Assembly: GCF_003231285.1 (NCBI RefSeq)
Contig: NZ_QKNS01000007.1
Location: forward strand, 62,001-126,000
Reading direction: 5' to 3'
Source: Hymenobacter sediminis
GTDB lineage: Bacteria > Bacteroidota > Bacteroidia > Cytophagales > Hymenobacteraceae
DNA length: 64,000 nt
Shown: positions 15,981-24,844 of the stretch, piece by piece
How the letters are laid out: each line of letters starts with the position of its first letter
How positions within the stretch are numbered: position 1 is the first letter of the stretch
Position numbers and translations under genes: made by a program
Notes under the pieces: model-generated
What the model was told of the DNA's origin: nothing
The model's database searches: none
Seen by the model: only the letters and a program-made list of their open reading frames with translations

Positions 15981-18827
15981 TTAGCGGTTGATCTGCACCC
16001 AGCCTTTAAATGTGCGCTTGGTGCGGTTAATGTCCTTGAACTCAACCTCGGCCTGATAGAAATACATGCCTTCCGAAACACGAGTACCTGAGCCTATTTC
16101 GGCGTTAGTGTTTCCGCCGCTCCAGTTGATAAGCGGGTCCTTATCACTTTCGTAGACCTTCGTACCCCAGCGGTTGTAGATTTTCACTACGGTGCGCTCA
16201 ATGGGGCTGAACACCTTGGGCCGGAACGTGTCATTCTTGCCGTCTCCGTTCGGGGTGAAGATATTGGGCAGCAGGAACAGTAGACAGTTATCCTTGCACT
16301 CCTTGTTGCTCAGGGCGCTCACGGCCCGGTTGGCATCAATGGCTTGCACTGCGTAGCAACCGGCCGCGCTTCGTAAGCCCTGGTGGATGTACGTGGTTTG
16401 AGTTCCAGGTACCCGAGCCAGTTCTTTTAGCGGCTCGGTGTCGTTGGGGGCGTAGAAAATGATGTACGAAACGATGTCACGGCTGCAATCAGCCGTTGGT
16501 TCATTGCTGAGTGTCCAGCTGAGGTAGTTATTATAGATTTCTCCGTCAACGGGTGAAGTAGCTGGCAAATCGAACAGGCGGCTCGCCAAACTGTCGCAGT
16601 TTGTTGGCTTAAGCGTTAGGATTGGCGTACACGGAATGGGTAGCAGTGACACGCATTGCTCTTGGCTCAGGTTGATCAGCGAGTCAGCTAGTGCGGCGTT
16701 GTAAGTGCCGTTTGTTTTCACATAGTAGCAGTAGGTTTCGCCTTTCACCAAGGGCTGAGCCGTGGTACCTCTGTCTGTAAATGTGCCACCGGTTGCAGTG
16801 CCCGTTACCTTACCTACGGGTGTAAACGTGCCGTTGGGTAGGCGGCGGTAAATGGTAGTGGGGCGTTTTGAATTATCCCACGGTACATTGTAGGTCCAGG
16901 TCAGCCCGATGCTGTTCGTTAATGGATTTGGTGTTGCCTCAATCCGCACGCTGGAGGCCGGTGCGGGCCGCTCCCAAATGGTGTCCCGGGAGCCGGGACT
17001 CGCTACCCGGAAAAATTCCAAGCGGTAGCTGTAGGCATTTTCCGTTGTGTTCAGCCCCGTATCTACCCAAGTGGTATCATTCAGGCCAAATACCCGGCTA
17101 AGGCGGGTGAAAGCTGTAGCGTTCTGACCCACCGCCCGCGACAGGCGGTAGCCATTAGGAGAGCTAAAAGGAGGTGTGGAGGTTGGCTTGTTCCACTTCA
17201 CGGTAATCTGGCCGTTGGTAACATCGGTACGATCCACCGTCACATTGGTCAATCGCGCCGGACGACCTACTACTTCCAAGCAAGCTTCATTGGATGCAAT
17301 ACTGGCCCCACCGGCCGGCCGGGCAAACTCTACATAAATGCGGTAGCAGTAGTTTTTCCCGCGCTCTAGTCCCCGGCCGCTATTGTCGTCCAGGAAAGTT
17401 TGGCTTCCTACGTTGGTACTGCCGATAAACGTGTACCCTCGTGAGGCTGGAATACCCGTTTCGCACTCGCCGGGCGTCCAGCCGCTGGGTCCCTCCCGCC
17501 GGTACACCCGGATCTGGGCGCCGGGGTTCTGGCAAAGGTAGCTGCTCCAGTCCAGGCGGGCAGTATTGCCCACCGGCGTCACCCGCAAGTTCTCGGGCGG
17601 CGGCCCTATTACCGTAATCCGCATCGACCGCTCATCAATCAGCGGCGTTCCGCTGGTAGGCACATCGGTAGCCTTGAACAGCACCTGGTAGGCATCGGAG
17701 CGAATATTGGCGCAGGTAGGAGTCCAATTCATGGTACCGCGGGCGGTAGGCGGCCCCTGGGAATTCTGCACGAAGGTAGCCGGCGGGAATATCCCCCCGA
17801 AGGCTTCCAGCAGAATACGGTTGTTTTCAGGGTCAGTAGCCGTCACTACCACCGGCGGAATCGGGCGGCCAGCTATAACGCAAAGGTCAGGAGGCACAAT
17901 CAGGGTAGGCCGCAGGTTGTTGCTGGGCGTTACGGTAATCTGCATATCCCTTACTACCTCTCCAATCAGGCGCGCCCGCACGCCGGGCACCCGGCGCCAC
18001 TCGCGCACTACAAATGCTATGTTATAGTCACCGGTGACCTCTGGCGAGTTCCAGACAATCTGACCAGTACGCGGATCCATAGTGAAAATGGCTTCTCCAT
18101 TCTCAACAGCTGCTGGCGGGCCACTGTAGGGAACCTGCCGTCCTCCGAAAGAGCGGTCATTGGGCCAGCGGAAGCCCGGAACCGTATTGGCAATGATAAC
18201 ATTGCGCCGGTCAATGGTGCCCTGAATCGTGCCAGCTTCTTGGCTTGGTACCAGTTCGAAAGACAACGAGTCGCCATCGGCATCGAAGGCAGCCGGATTG
18301 TGCAGAAACACCTGCCGACGGCTGGCCTGGTCAACAGCAGGCGCCGTGAGCACCGGCGAACGGTTTATCCCTATCAGCGGATCAATGATAATATCCGTGT
18401 AAATGTAGAAGGACTGCTGGTCGGAGTTGGATAGGTTAACCACCGACCGGACCCGATTCTCACTTACATAGCTCACCCGGTAAGAACCCGGCGCGTTGTA
18501 CGTATGACTAAACTCGAAGATGTTGCGCTGCAGGCCCGGACCTAAGGGCGTTTTACTGGTTACCGGAATACCTCTCAGTCCGCTGGACGTATTATCACCG
18601 TAGAAAATAGTCACAACGTCTTCATTGGCCACGTCTTGGCCCAAAGCAATGTAGAGTACCAGCCGGAAGTTGATTTTCCTTGGATCAGCGGGGTCCACGG
18701 TAGCTTGTATGTCGCCGGCGCGTAAGTGAGTGGCGTGGGCCGAGGAGGCGGCTCCTAGCCAGGCTACTAGCAATAGTAGCCCGGCCAGCAGATGCCGTAC
18801 CGGGCGGTTCAGTAGCGGAAGATTCAT
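15981..18827 (-). CDS. Large surface protein with CHU_C (T9SS type B) sorting domain
   Basis: 948 residues with a signal peptide ending near SAHA. The N-terminal part (THLRAGDIQATVDPADP) is a cadherin/PKD-like beta region common in gliding-associated proteins of Bacteroidota. The middle holds several fibronectin type III-like segments (for example LTNVTVDRTDVTNGQITVKW and VRIEATPNPLTNSIGLTW). The last ~95 residues, from LPNIFTPNGDGKNDTF through VKIYNRWGTKVYES to FKGWVQINR, are the gliding-motility C-terminal (CHU_C) domain that routes proteins through the type IX system. A cell-surface adhesin or matrix protein is likely; no catalytic motif is visible. It is divergent from sdhC. Confidence 0.88.
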   Translation of the reverse strand: MNLPLLNRPVRHLLAGLLLLVAWLGAASSAHATHLRAGDIQATVDPADPRKINFRLVLYIALGQDVANEDVVTIFYGDNTSSGLRGIPVTSKTPLGPGLQRNIFEFSHTYNAPGSYRVSYVSENRVRSVVNLSNSDQQSFYIYTDIIIDPLIGINRSPVLTAPAVDQASRRQVFLHNPAAFDADGDSLSFELVPSQEAGTIQGTIDRRNVIIANTVPGFRWPNDRSFGGRQVPYSGPPAAVENGEAIFTMDPRTGQIVWNSPEVTGDYNIAFVVREWRRVPGVRARLIGEVVRDMQITVTPSNNLRPTLIVPPDLCVIAGRPIPPVVVTATDPENNRILLEAFGGIFPPATFVQNSQGPPTARGTMNWTPTCANIRSDAYQVLFKATDVPTSGTPLIDERSMRITVIGPPPENLRVTPVGNTARLDWSSYLCQNPGAQIRVYRREGPSGWTPGECETGIPASRGYTFIGSTNVGSQTFLDDNSGRGLERGKNYCYRIYVEFARPAGGASIASNEACLEVVGRPARLTNVTVDRTDVTNGQITVKWNKPTSTPPFSSPNGYRLSRAVGQNATAFTRLSRVFGLNDTTWVDTGLNTTENAYSYRLEFFRVASPGSRDTIWERPAPASSVRIEATPNPLTNSIGLTWTYNVPWDNSKRPTTIYRRLPNGTFTPVGKVTGTATGGTFTDRGTTAQPLVKGETYCYYVKTNGTYNAALADSLINLSQEQCVSLLPIPCTPILTLKPTNCDSLASRLFDLPATSPVDGEIYNNYLSWTLSNEPTADCSRDIVSYIIFYAPNDTEPLKELARVPGTQTTYIHQGLRSAAGCYAVQAIDANRAVSALSNKECKDNCLLFLLPNIFTPNGDGKNDTFRPKVFSPIERTVVKIYNRWGTKVYESDKDPLINWSGGNTNAEIGSGTRVSEGMYFYQAEVEFKDINRTKRTFKGWVQINR

Positions 18828-18988
18828 AGAGTCAGCGTATTGGTAGGCGGAGAGGAAGGAATGGGAAGTTCAGGAAAAACCCAGCTAGAACCTAACAAAT
18901 ACTACTGCATTTGGGTTAGGAAGTCGGCCAAGGTATTAACGGAGCCGGCTGGGTATAGATTCACTCTAACGACGAAGCCTTATTCAGA

Positions 18989-19019
18989 TTGTTTCCTACT
19001 AGGTTGGGGGCTACCTTTG
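18989..19019 (+). promoter_or_regulatory. Bacteroidota-type promoter of sdhCAB
   Basis: TACCTTTG at 19012-19019 fits the -7 consensus TAnnTTTG exactly, with TTG at 18989-18991 as the -33 element (20 bp between them). Transcription would start near 19025, giving a leader of about 35 bases before the sdhC ATG at 19062. Confidence 0.65.
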
Positions 19020-19061
19020 GCCGTTACAACTGACCTACCCACACCCCTTCAGTAGCTCTCT

Positions 19062-19736
19062 ATGAGTTGGATTACAAAAACCTTTTCCAGTAGCATCGGC
19101 CGTAAAATCGTGATGGCCGTAACGGGCCTGTTTCTCTGCACCTTCCTGGTAGTACACTTGGTTGGTAACCTGCAGCTGTTCAACGCCGATAATGGAGCAG
19201 CCTTTAATGCCTACTCCGAATTTATGGGCCACAACCCCCTGATCCGGACGATGGAAATCGTGCTGGTATTGGGCTTCGGCTTCCATATTTATGATGGCTT
19301 GGTGCTGGCCGCCAAGAACCGCGCCGCCCGTGGCAACCAGCGCTATGTAGTGGACCACATTGAGCAGAATAGTTCTTGGCACTCGCGCAGCATGGCACTT
19401 CTAGGTAGCATCGTGCTGTTCTTCCTAATAGTGCACCTCTACAACTTTTTCGGCTCCCTGCGCTTCACCGATGTGCCGCGCGACGCTAACGGTAACGAGG
19501 ACGCCTACGCTCTGGTAATTTCTGCTTTTAAGAACCCGTTCTACGTAGTGCTCTACGTGATAGGCCAAGTAGCCCTGCTCTATCACTTGCTGCACGGCTT
19601 TAGCAGCGCCTTCCAGACGCTAGGCCTCACCCACCGCAAGTACACGCCAGCCATCAAGTACATTGGCTATGGCTTCTCGATCATCGTGTGCGCTGCTTTC
19701 GCCGCCATGCCGATCTACTTCTACTTTTTCAAATAA
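19062..19736 (+). CDS. sdhC: Succinate dehydrogenase cytochrome b subunit (type B, di-haem)
   Basis: 224 residues, five predicted membrane helices, matching the single fused cytochrome b anchor of type B succinate:quinone oxidoreductases as found in Bacteroidota. His residues in VVHLVGNLQLF, GFGFHIYDG, SWHSRS/IVHLYNFF and YHLLHGFSSAFQ fit the four haem-ligand positions. It holds two haems b and passes electrons from SdhB to menaquinone in the inner membrane. It is first in sdhC-sdhA-sdhB, with only 19 bp to sdhA, and has a good promoter upstream. Confidence 0.95.
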   Translation: MSWITKTFSSSIGRKIVMAVTGLFLCTFLVVHLVGNLQLFNADNGAAFNAYSEFMGHNPLIRTMEIVLVLGFGFHIYDGLVLAAKNRAARGNQRYVVDHIEQNSSWHSRSMALLGSIVLFFLIVHLYNFFGSLRFTDVPRDANGNEDAYALVISAFKNPFYVVLYVIGQVALLYHLLHGFSSAFQTLGLTHRKYTPAIKYIGYGFSIIVCAAFAAMPIYFYFFK

Positions 19737-19755
19737 GTCCTAAACTCGACCGCCG

Positions 19756-21690
19756 ATGTTTCCGGATTCCAAAATTCCCGAAGGCCCGTTGGCCGAAAAG
19801 TGGGATAAGCATAAATTCAACGTTAAGCTCGTAAACCCCGCCAACAAGCGGAAATACGATGTTATTGTAGTAGGTACCGGTCTGGCCGGTGCTTCGGCAG
19901 CAGCTTCGCTGGCTGAGCTGGGCTACAACGTAAAAGCATTTACTTACCACGACTCTCCGCGCCGGGCTCACTCGATTGCCGCGCAGGGGGGCATCAATGC
20001 TGCTAAAAACTACCAGAACGACGGTGACTCCGTGTACCGCCTGTTCTACGATACTATCAAGGGGGGTGACTACCGTGCCCGCGAGGCCAACGTGTATCGT
20101 CTGGCCCAAGTATCGGTAAACATCATTGACCAGTGCGTAGCGCAGGGTGTTCCTTTCGCCCGTGAATACGGCGGACTGTTGGCTAACCGCTCCTTCGGAG
20201 GAGCCCAGGTAAGCCGCACGTTCTACGCCCGGGGCCAAACCGGACAGCAGCTACTGTTAGGTGCTTACTCAGCGCTTTCTCGTCAGGTAGCTTATGGCAA
20301 AGTGAAGCTCTACACCCGCACCGAAATGCTGGATGTAGTTATCGTGGATGGTCAGGCGCGGGGTATCATCACCCGTAACCTGATTACCGGCGAGATTGAG
20401 CAGCACGCGGGCCATGCTGTGGTACTAGCTACCGGCGGGTACGGCAACGTGTTCTATCTGAGCACCAACGCTAAATACAGCAACGCTACGGCAGCCTGGC
20501 GTGCACACAAAAAAGGGGCTTACTTCGCTAACCCCTGCTTCACCCAGATTCACCCTACCTGCATCCCGGTATCGGGCGATTACCAGTCGAAGCTGACGCT
20601 GATGTCGGAGTCGTTGCGTAACGACGGCCGCGTATGGGTACCGAAGGAGAAGGCTACGGCCGAGCGCCTGCGCAAGGGCGAAATCCGGGTGAACGATATC
20701 AAGGAAGAAGACCGTGACTACTTCCTGGAGCGCAAATACCCCGCTTTCGGTAACCTGGTACCGCGCGACGTAGCTTCGCGCAACGCCAAAATGATGTGCG
20801 ACGAAGGACGTGGGGTAGGCAGTTCTGGCCTGGCCGTATTCCTTGACTTTGCCGACGCTATTAAGCGCAATGGCGCTGACTGGGTAAGTCAGAAGTATGG
20901 TAACCTGTTCGATATGTACGCCAAGATTACCGGCGAGAACCCCTACGAGCAGCCCATGCGTATTTACCCAGCCGTGCACTATACCATGGGTGGCCTCTGG
21001 GTAGATTACAACCTGCAAACTACGGTGCCCGGCCTGTACGCAACTGGTGAGTGCAACTTCTCAGACCACGGTGCCAACCGCCTTGGCGCTTCGGCTCTGA
21101 TGCAAGGTCTGGCCGACGGCTACTTCGTAATTCCCTATACCATTGGGGACTATCTGGCTCAAACGCCACCTAAGCCGGTTACTACTGAGCATCCGGCCTT
21201 TAAAGAGGCTGAAGCCGAAGTACGCGCCCGCGTGCAAAAGCTGATGAGCATCAATGGCACCCGCACCCCTGACGATTTCCACAAGGCCCTGGGCCACATT
21301 ATGTGGGAATACTGCGGCATGGCCCGCACCGCCGAGGGCTTGCAACACGCCAAAGCGGAAATTCAGAAGCTGCGCCGGGAATTCTGGAGCGACCTGAAAC
21401 TAGTGGGTACAGAAGCTGAGATGAACCAGGCACTGGAGAAAGCCGGCCGCGTTGCCGACTTCCTGGAACTGGGCGAGCTGATGGTAGATGATGCCTACCA
21501 CCGTAACGAAAGCTGCGGCGGCCACTTCCGCGAGGAATACCAGACGCCTGAAGGCGAAGCACTGCGCGACGACGAGAACTTTACTTATGTGGCTGCCTGG
21601 GAATACACTGGCGATAACCAGGTTTCGGCACTTCATAAGGAAGATTTACGTTTCGAAAACGTGAAGCTTACCCAACGCAGCTACAAGTAG
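19756..21690 (+). CDS. sdhA: Succinate dehydrogenase / fumarate reductase flavoprotein subunit
   Basis: 644 residues, the size of type B SdhA/FrdA. The dinucleotide-binding motif VIVVGTGLAGASAAASLAELG lies near residue 36; the FAD-attachment His is in RRAHSIAAQGGINAAKN; substrate residues occur in HPTCIP and HYTMGGLWVDY; and the C-terminal NESCGGHFREEYQTPEGEA is typical. It oxidises succinate to fumarate in the TCA cycle (or the reverse in low oxygen) on the cytoplasmic face. It follows sdhC by 19 bp. Confidence 0.97.
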   Translation: MFPDSKIPEGPLAEKWDKHKFNVKLVNPANKRKYDVIVVGTGLAGASAAASLAELGYNVKAFTYHDSPRRAHSIAAQGGINAAKNYQNDGDSVYRLFYDTIKGGDYRAREANVYRLAQVSVNIIDQCVAQGVPFAREYGGLLANRSFGGAQVSRTFYARGQTGQQLLLGAYSALSRQVAYGKVKLYTRTEMLDVVIVDGQARGIITRNLITGEIEQHAGHAVVLATGGYGNVFYLSTNAKYSNATAAWRAHKKGAYFANPCFTQIHPTCIPVSGDYQSKLTLMSESLRNDGRVWVPKEKATAERLRKGEIRVNDIKEEDRDYFLERKYPAFGNLVPRDVASRNAKMMCDEGRGVGSSGLAVFLDFADAIKRNGADWVSQKYGNLFDMYAKITGENPYEQPMRIYPAVHYTMGGLWVDYNLQTTVPGLYATGECNFSDHGANRLGASALMQGLADGYFVIPYTIGDYLAQTPPKPVTTEHPAFKEAEAEVRARVQKLMSINGTRTPDDFHKALGHIMWEYCGMARTAEGLQHAKAEIQKLRREFWSDLKLVGTEAEMNQALEKAGRVADFLELGELMVDDAYHRNESCGGHFREEYQTPEGEALRDDENFTYVAAWEYTGDNQVSALHKEDLRFENVKLTQRSYK

Positions 21691-21698
21691 TGAGCCTG

Positions 21699-21729
21699 AG
21701 CGCAGGGGTGGTTTCCCTACCCCTGCGCT
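21699..21729 (+). other. Intercistronic hairpin between sdhA and sdhB
   Basis: AGCGCAGGGGT (21699-21709) and ACCCCTGCGCT (21719-21729) form an 11-bp perfect stem with a nine-base loop. No T-run follows. It could protect the sdhCA part of the message or partially attenuate sdhB. Confidence 0.6.
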
Positions 21730-21782
21730 TCGCTTCAACCTCTCACTACCTCATACTCACTACTCAATACTCTTGAAATAAA

Positions 21783-22568
21783 ATGGCTGGAAGTAACCCC
21801 AATGCCAAACCCATGAACCTTACCCTGAAAGTGTGGCGGCAGAAAAACCGCAACACACAAGGTGGCATCGTGGATTACCAGGTAAAAGACATCTCCCCCG
21901 ACATGTCGTTCCTGGAAATGCTGGACGTTCTAAACGAGGACCTACTGCGCAAGGGCGAAGAGCCGGTTGCCTTTGACCACGACTGCCGCGAAGGTATCTG
22001 TGGCTCGTGCAACCTGTTTATTAACGGCCGTGCCCACGGCCCGGAGCCGGGCACGACGACCTGCCAGTTGCACATGCGTAAGTTCAACGATGGTGACACC
22101 ATTACGATTGAGCCCTGGCGTGCTAATGCTTTCCCTGTAAACAAAGACCTGAGCGTAGACCGCTCAGCGTTCGACCGGATTATTCAGGCTGGTGGCTATA
22201 TCTCGGTAAATACCGGTGGCACTCCCGACGCCAACGAAATTCCAATTCCGAAGGAAATTGCAGACCGTGCGTTTGAAGCTGCTACTTGCATTGCTTGTGG
22301 TGCCTGCGTAGCATCCTGCAAAAATGCCTCGGCCATGCTGTTCGTGTCGGCTAAGGTATCGCAGCTGGCTTTGCTGCCGCAGGGCCATGTAGAACGTAAG
22401 TCGCGGGTAGAGAACATGGTAGCTCAGATGGATAAGGAAGGTTTTGGTGCCTGCACTAACATCGGCTCTTGTGCTGCCGAGTGCCCTGTGGGCATCTCGC
22501 TGGAGAACATTGCTATCCTGAACCGCGAATTCCTGTCGGCCAAAGCAACTTCGAATAACTTGGCATAA
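21783..22568 (+). CDS. sdhB: Succinate dehydrogenase iron-sulfur subunit
   Basis: 261 residues. The N-terminal half has the [2Fe-2S] ligands in CREGICGSCNLFINGRAHGP and the later TTTCQLHM; the C-terminal half has CIACGACVASCK for [4Fe-4S] and CTNIGSCAAECP for the [3Fe-4S] cluster. It carries electrons from FAD in SdhA to haem in SdhC. An in-frame ATG 11 codons later (MNLTLKVW) is an alternative start. The gene lies 92 bp after sdhA across a hairpin, and a strong terminator follows. Confidence 0.97.
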   Translation: MAGSNPNAKPMNLTLKVWRQKNRNTQGGIVDYQVKDISPDMSFLEMLDVLNEDLLRKGEEPVAFDHDCREGICGSCNLFINGRAHGPEPGTTTCQLHMRKFNDGDTITIEPWRANAFPVNKDLSVDRSAFDRIIQAGGYISVNTGGTPDANEIPIPKEIADRAFEAATCIACGACVASCKNASAMLFVSAKVSQLALLPQGHVERKSRVENMVAQMDKEGFGACTNIGSCAAECPVGISLENIAILNREFLSAKATSNNLA

Positions 22569-22595
22569 AGTTTCCGGTTATTCCGAAAGGATTCC

Positions 22596-22628
22596 AAAAA
22601 GCGAAACGGACTTCCGTTTCGCTTTTTT
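22596..22628 (+). terminator. Terminator of sdhCAB
   Basis: AAAAAGCGAAACGGA faces the reverse complement CTTCCGTTTCGCTTTTTT; a ten-pair stem with six T residues lies 28 bp after the sdhB stop. Confidence 0.9.
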
Positions 22629-22708
22629 GTTGCTCTTTTATTTACGACGAGTAAGGGGGCCTACCCTCTTACTCGCCTCCAAACCTCATTTATCAACGCC
22701 CCTCTTTG

Positions 22709-23236
22709 ATGATTACCATCATTGCCGGTACTAACCGGCCGAACTCCCGCGCCCGCCGCGTGGCCAACTTTTACGCAGAGTTACTTGCCGAGCACGGCGC
22801 CGCCGCCCAGTTGCTGGACCTGACAGAGCTTCCGCTGGACTTCACTACCTCTGCCCTGTATGCTAACACTGGCCGGCACGACGAATTTAACCGACTAGTT
22901 TCCTTGGCAGAAGAGGCTGATAAGCTGGTTTTCGTGGTTCCGGAATACAACTGCTCTTTTCCCGGCGTGCTGAAGGCGTTTATTGATGGGCTCCCCTACC
23001 CCGGTGGTATCCGTGGAAAAAAAGCTGCCCTCGTGGGCCTAAGTAGCGGAAGCCAAGGCGGAATTCTGCCGCTTAACCATTTAACGGACGTGTTGATGTA
23101 CTTGGGCACAGCAGTGCTACCCGAGCGAGTTCGACTACCCTTTATTGATCAGCATCTGACTACTGAAGGCCAAATTACAGAACCGCTATATCAGCAGCTC
23201 TTGCGCGAACAGGCAGCACGCTTACTACAATTTTAG
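22709..23236 (+). CDS. NADPH-dependent FMN reductase family protein
   Basis: 175 residues from the ATG at 22709 (the TTG just before it also keeps the frame). It is a flavodoxin-like fold: GTNRPNSRARRVANFY binds the FMN phosphate, and PEYNCSFPGVLKAFIDGL is the family signature (usually PEYN.S.PG.LKNAID); VGLSSGSQGG follows. Such enzymes reduce FMN, quinones, azo dyes or chromate with NAD(P)H in the cytoplasm; the substrate here cannot be told. It stands alone between the sdh terminator and the cytochrome c peroxidase gene. Confidence 0.9.
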   Translation: MITIIAGTNRPNSRARRVANFYAELLAEHGAAAQLLDLTELPLDFTTSALYANTGRHDEFNRLVSLAEEADKLVFVVPEYNCSFPGVLKAFIDGLPYPGGIRGKKAALVGLSSGSQGGILPLNHLTDVLMYLGTAVLPERVRLPFIDQHLTTEGQITEPLYQQLLREQAARLLQF

Positions 23237-23328
23237 GAAGAGTCCTGTACGTTGCAACCACAAACAGCAGAGCTTAACAATTCAGGCGAATAGTGGTAAC
23301 TTGAGCTACCTGCTTAGTAAGGCTGCAT

Positions 23329-24462
23329 ATGGCTTCTATTTCTTTACTTCGATTCGGACGCTGGGTATTGCTAGCGGCAGCGCTACCTACAAGCTGGTTG
23401 ACAGCTTGCAGTTCTTCGGGCGGTGAAGAAGCTGGCCAGAATCCTACCGTAACTACTCCCTATGCCTTGGTGCTACCCACCAACCTTCCGCAGAACGTGG
23501 GGGTACCCAGTGACAACCCGCTCACGGAGGAAGGGGTAGCGCTGGGGCGTAAGCTATTTTATGAAGTCCGATTGTCGCGCACGGGCACGCAGTCGTGCGG
23601 TAGCTGCCACCAGCAAAGCAAGGCGTTTACGGATGGGTTGGCCAGAGCTGCTGGCGTAGACGGTCAGCATGCACGCGGCACTATGTCGCTGGCTAATGTG
23701 CTATGGGAGAAAACTCTGAACTGGGATGGAGCTGCTACCAGTCTGGAACAACAAGCTCGGCTGCCTATCGAAAATCCGCTGGAAATGCACCAGTTGCTGG
23801 CTACTGGCGTGCAAAAGCTTCAGCAGACTGACCTCTACCCTCCGCTTTTCCAGCAAGCCTTCGGGAGTAGCACCATCACCGAAGCAAACGTCCTCAAGGC
23901 TCTGGCTCAGTTTGAGCGGACCTTGATTTCAGCTAACTCGCGTTACGACAAATACATCCGTAAAGAAGGCACGCTTACGGCAACTGAACGGGCGGGAGCT
24001 GCTTTGTTTGCCAACCACCCCGACCAGGTGAGCGGCTTTTTCGTGCGCGGCGCCGCTTGCCACCATTGCCATATCAGCGAGGATGGCCTGTTCAGCTCCC
24101 CCGACTTCTTCAATAATGGCTTGGACGTAGCTTTCACGGATATCGGGCGGGCAGGCGTTACCAATCAAAGCACCGACCGGGGTAAGTTCCGCGCTCCTAC
24201 CCTGCGCAATATTGCCCTGACTGCTCCCTACATGCACGATGGCCGGTTCCAGACGCTGGAGCAGGTTCTGGACCACTATAATGAACACGTCCAAGCGGCT
24301 AGTCCGGGGGTAGATGTCAATGTGCTGATGTCTAACACACCCGGTGGCACCCGGCTGGATCTTACCGCCACGGAGAAAGCCCAGCTTGTTGCTTTCCTCA
24401 AAACCCTGACGGACTCCACTTTTATTACGGATAAACGGTTTTCTGATCCGTTTAAGCCCTAG
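23329..24462 (+). CDS. Di-haem cytochrome c peroxidase (CcpA/MauG family)
   Basis: 377 residues with a lipoprotein signal ending in LTAC (lipobox, about residue 27). Two CxxCH haem-binding motifs, SCGSCHQQ and ACHHCHIS, are spaced as in bacterial di-haem peroxidases. LGRKLFYEVRLSRTGTQSC precedes the first haem; TLRNIALTAPYMHDGRFQTLEQVLDHYNEH near the C-terminus is the classic family block. It should reduce H2O2 with electrons from cytochromes c in the periplasm, although MauG-type oxidations are possible. It is monocistronic by appearance. Confidence 0.93.
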   Translation: MASISLLRFGRWVLLAAALPTSWLTACSSSGGEEAGQNPTVTTPYALVLPTNLPQNVGVPSDNPLTEEGVALGRKLFYEVRLSRTGTQSCGSCHQQSKAFTDGLARAAGVDGQHARGTMSLANVLWEKTLNWDGAATSLEQQARLPIENPLEMHQLLATGVQKLQQTDLYPPLFQQAFGSSTITEANVLKALAQFERTLISANSRYDKYIRKEGTLTATERAGAALFANHPDQVSGFFVRGAACHHCHISEDGLFSSPDFFNNGLDVAFTDIGRAGVTNQSTDRGKFRAPTLRNIALTAPYMHDGRFQTLEQVLDHYNEHVQAASPGVDVNVLMSNTPGGTRLDLTATEKAQLVAFLKTLTDSTFITDKRFSDPFKP

Positions 24463-24595
24463 CCTACTCTTTGGTTCAGCACTAAAGAGGTGAAGACACC
24501 TTTTTCACTGTCAGGTTTTCTATAGCTCTTTGCTAGCCTTTACTGCCATTGAGGGGGTAGGGGCTGGCTTCACTCCGCACACCTTCTTTCCTCTT

Positions 24596-24775
24596 ATGCC
24601 CTTCTACCGTCTATTTGGGTTTCTATGTGGCGTTCTGCTACTAGGTGCCTGTATGTCAGCGCCACGCTCGCAGCGAGGAAGAATGTTAAATCCCGACCGA
24701 GAAATGGCTGCACCAGCTCAGAACGCCTCCGATTCGCTGGCCATACCTACCGACTCATTACCGCCTCGACCCTAA
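24596..24775 (+). CDS. Very small lipoprotein
   Basis: 59 residues from the ATG at 24596. MPFYRLFGFLCGVLLLGACMS is a clear lipoprotein signal with lipobox LGAC; the mature part (about 40 residues) is Pro/Ser/Asp-rich and disordered. The function is unknown. A strong terminator right after the stop supports that it is a real transcription unit. An upstream in-frame start at 24530 would bury the signal peptide and is less likely. Confidence 0.5.
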   Translation: MPFYRLFGFLCGVLLLGACMSAPRSQRGRMLNPDREMAAPAQNASDSLAIPTDSLPPRP

Positions 24776-24783
24776 CCAAAAGT

Positions 24784-24823
24784 AAAAGCGCGGGCCACTC
24801 CGATGAGTGGCCCGCGCTTTTTT
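24784..24823. terminator. Bidirectional terminator between the small lipoprotein gene and ftsZ
   Basis: AAAAGCGCGGGCCACTC pairs with GAGTGGCCCGCGCTTTTTT around a four-base loop. It ends both the plus-strand lipoprotein gene and the minus-strand dcw operon (ftsZ stop at 24845). Confidence 0.92.
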
Positions 24824-24844
24824 ACCACCTCTACTAGAGGCAGC

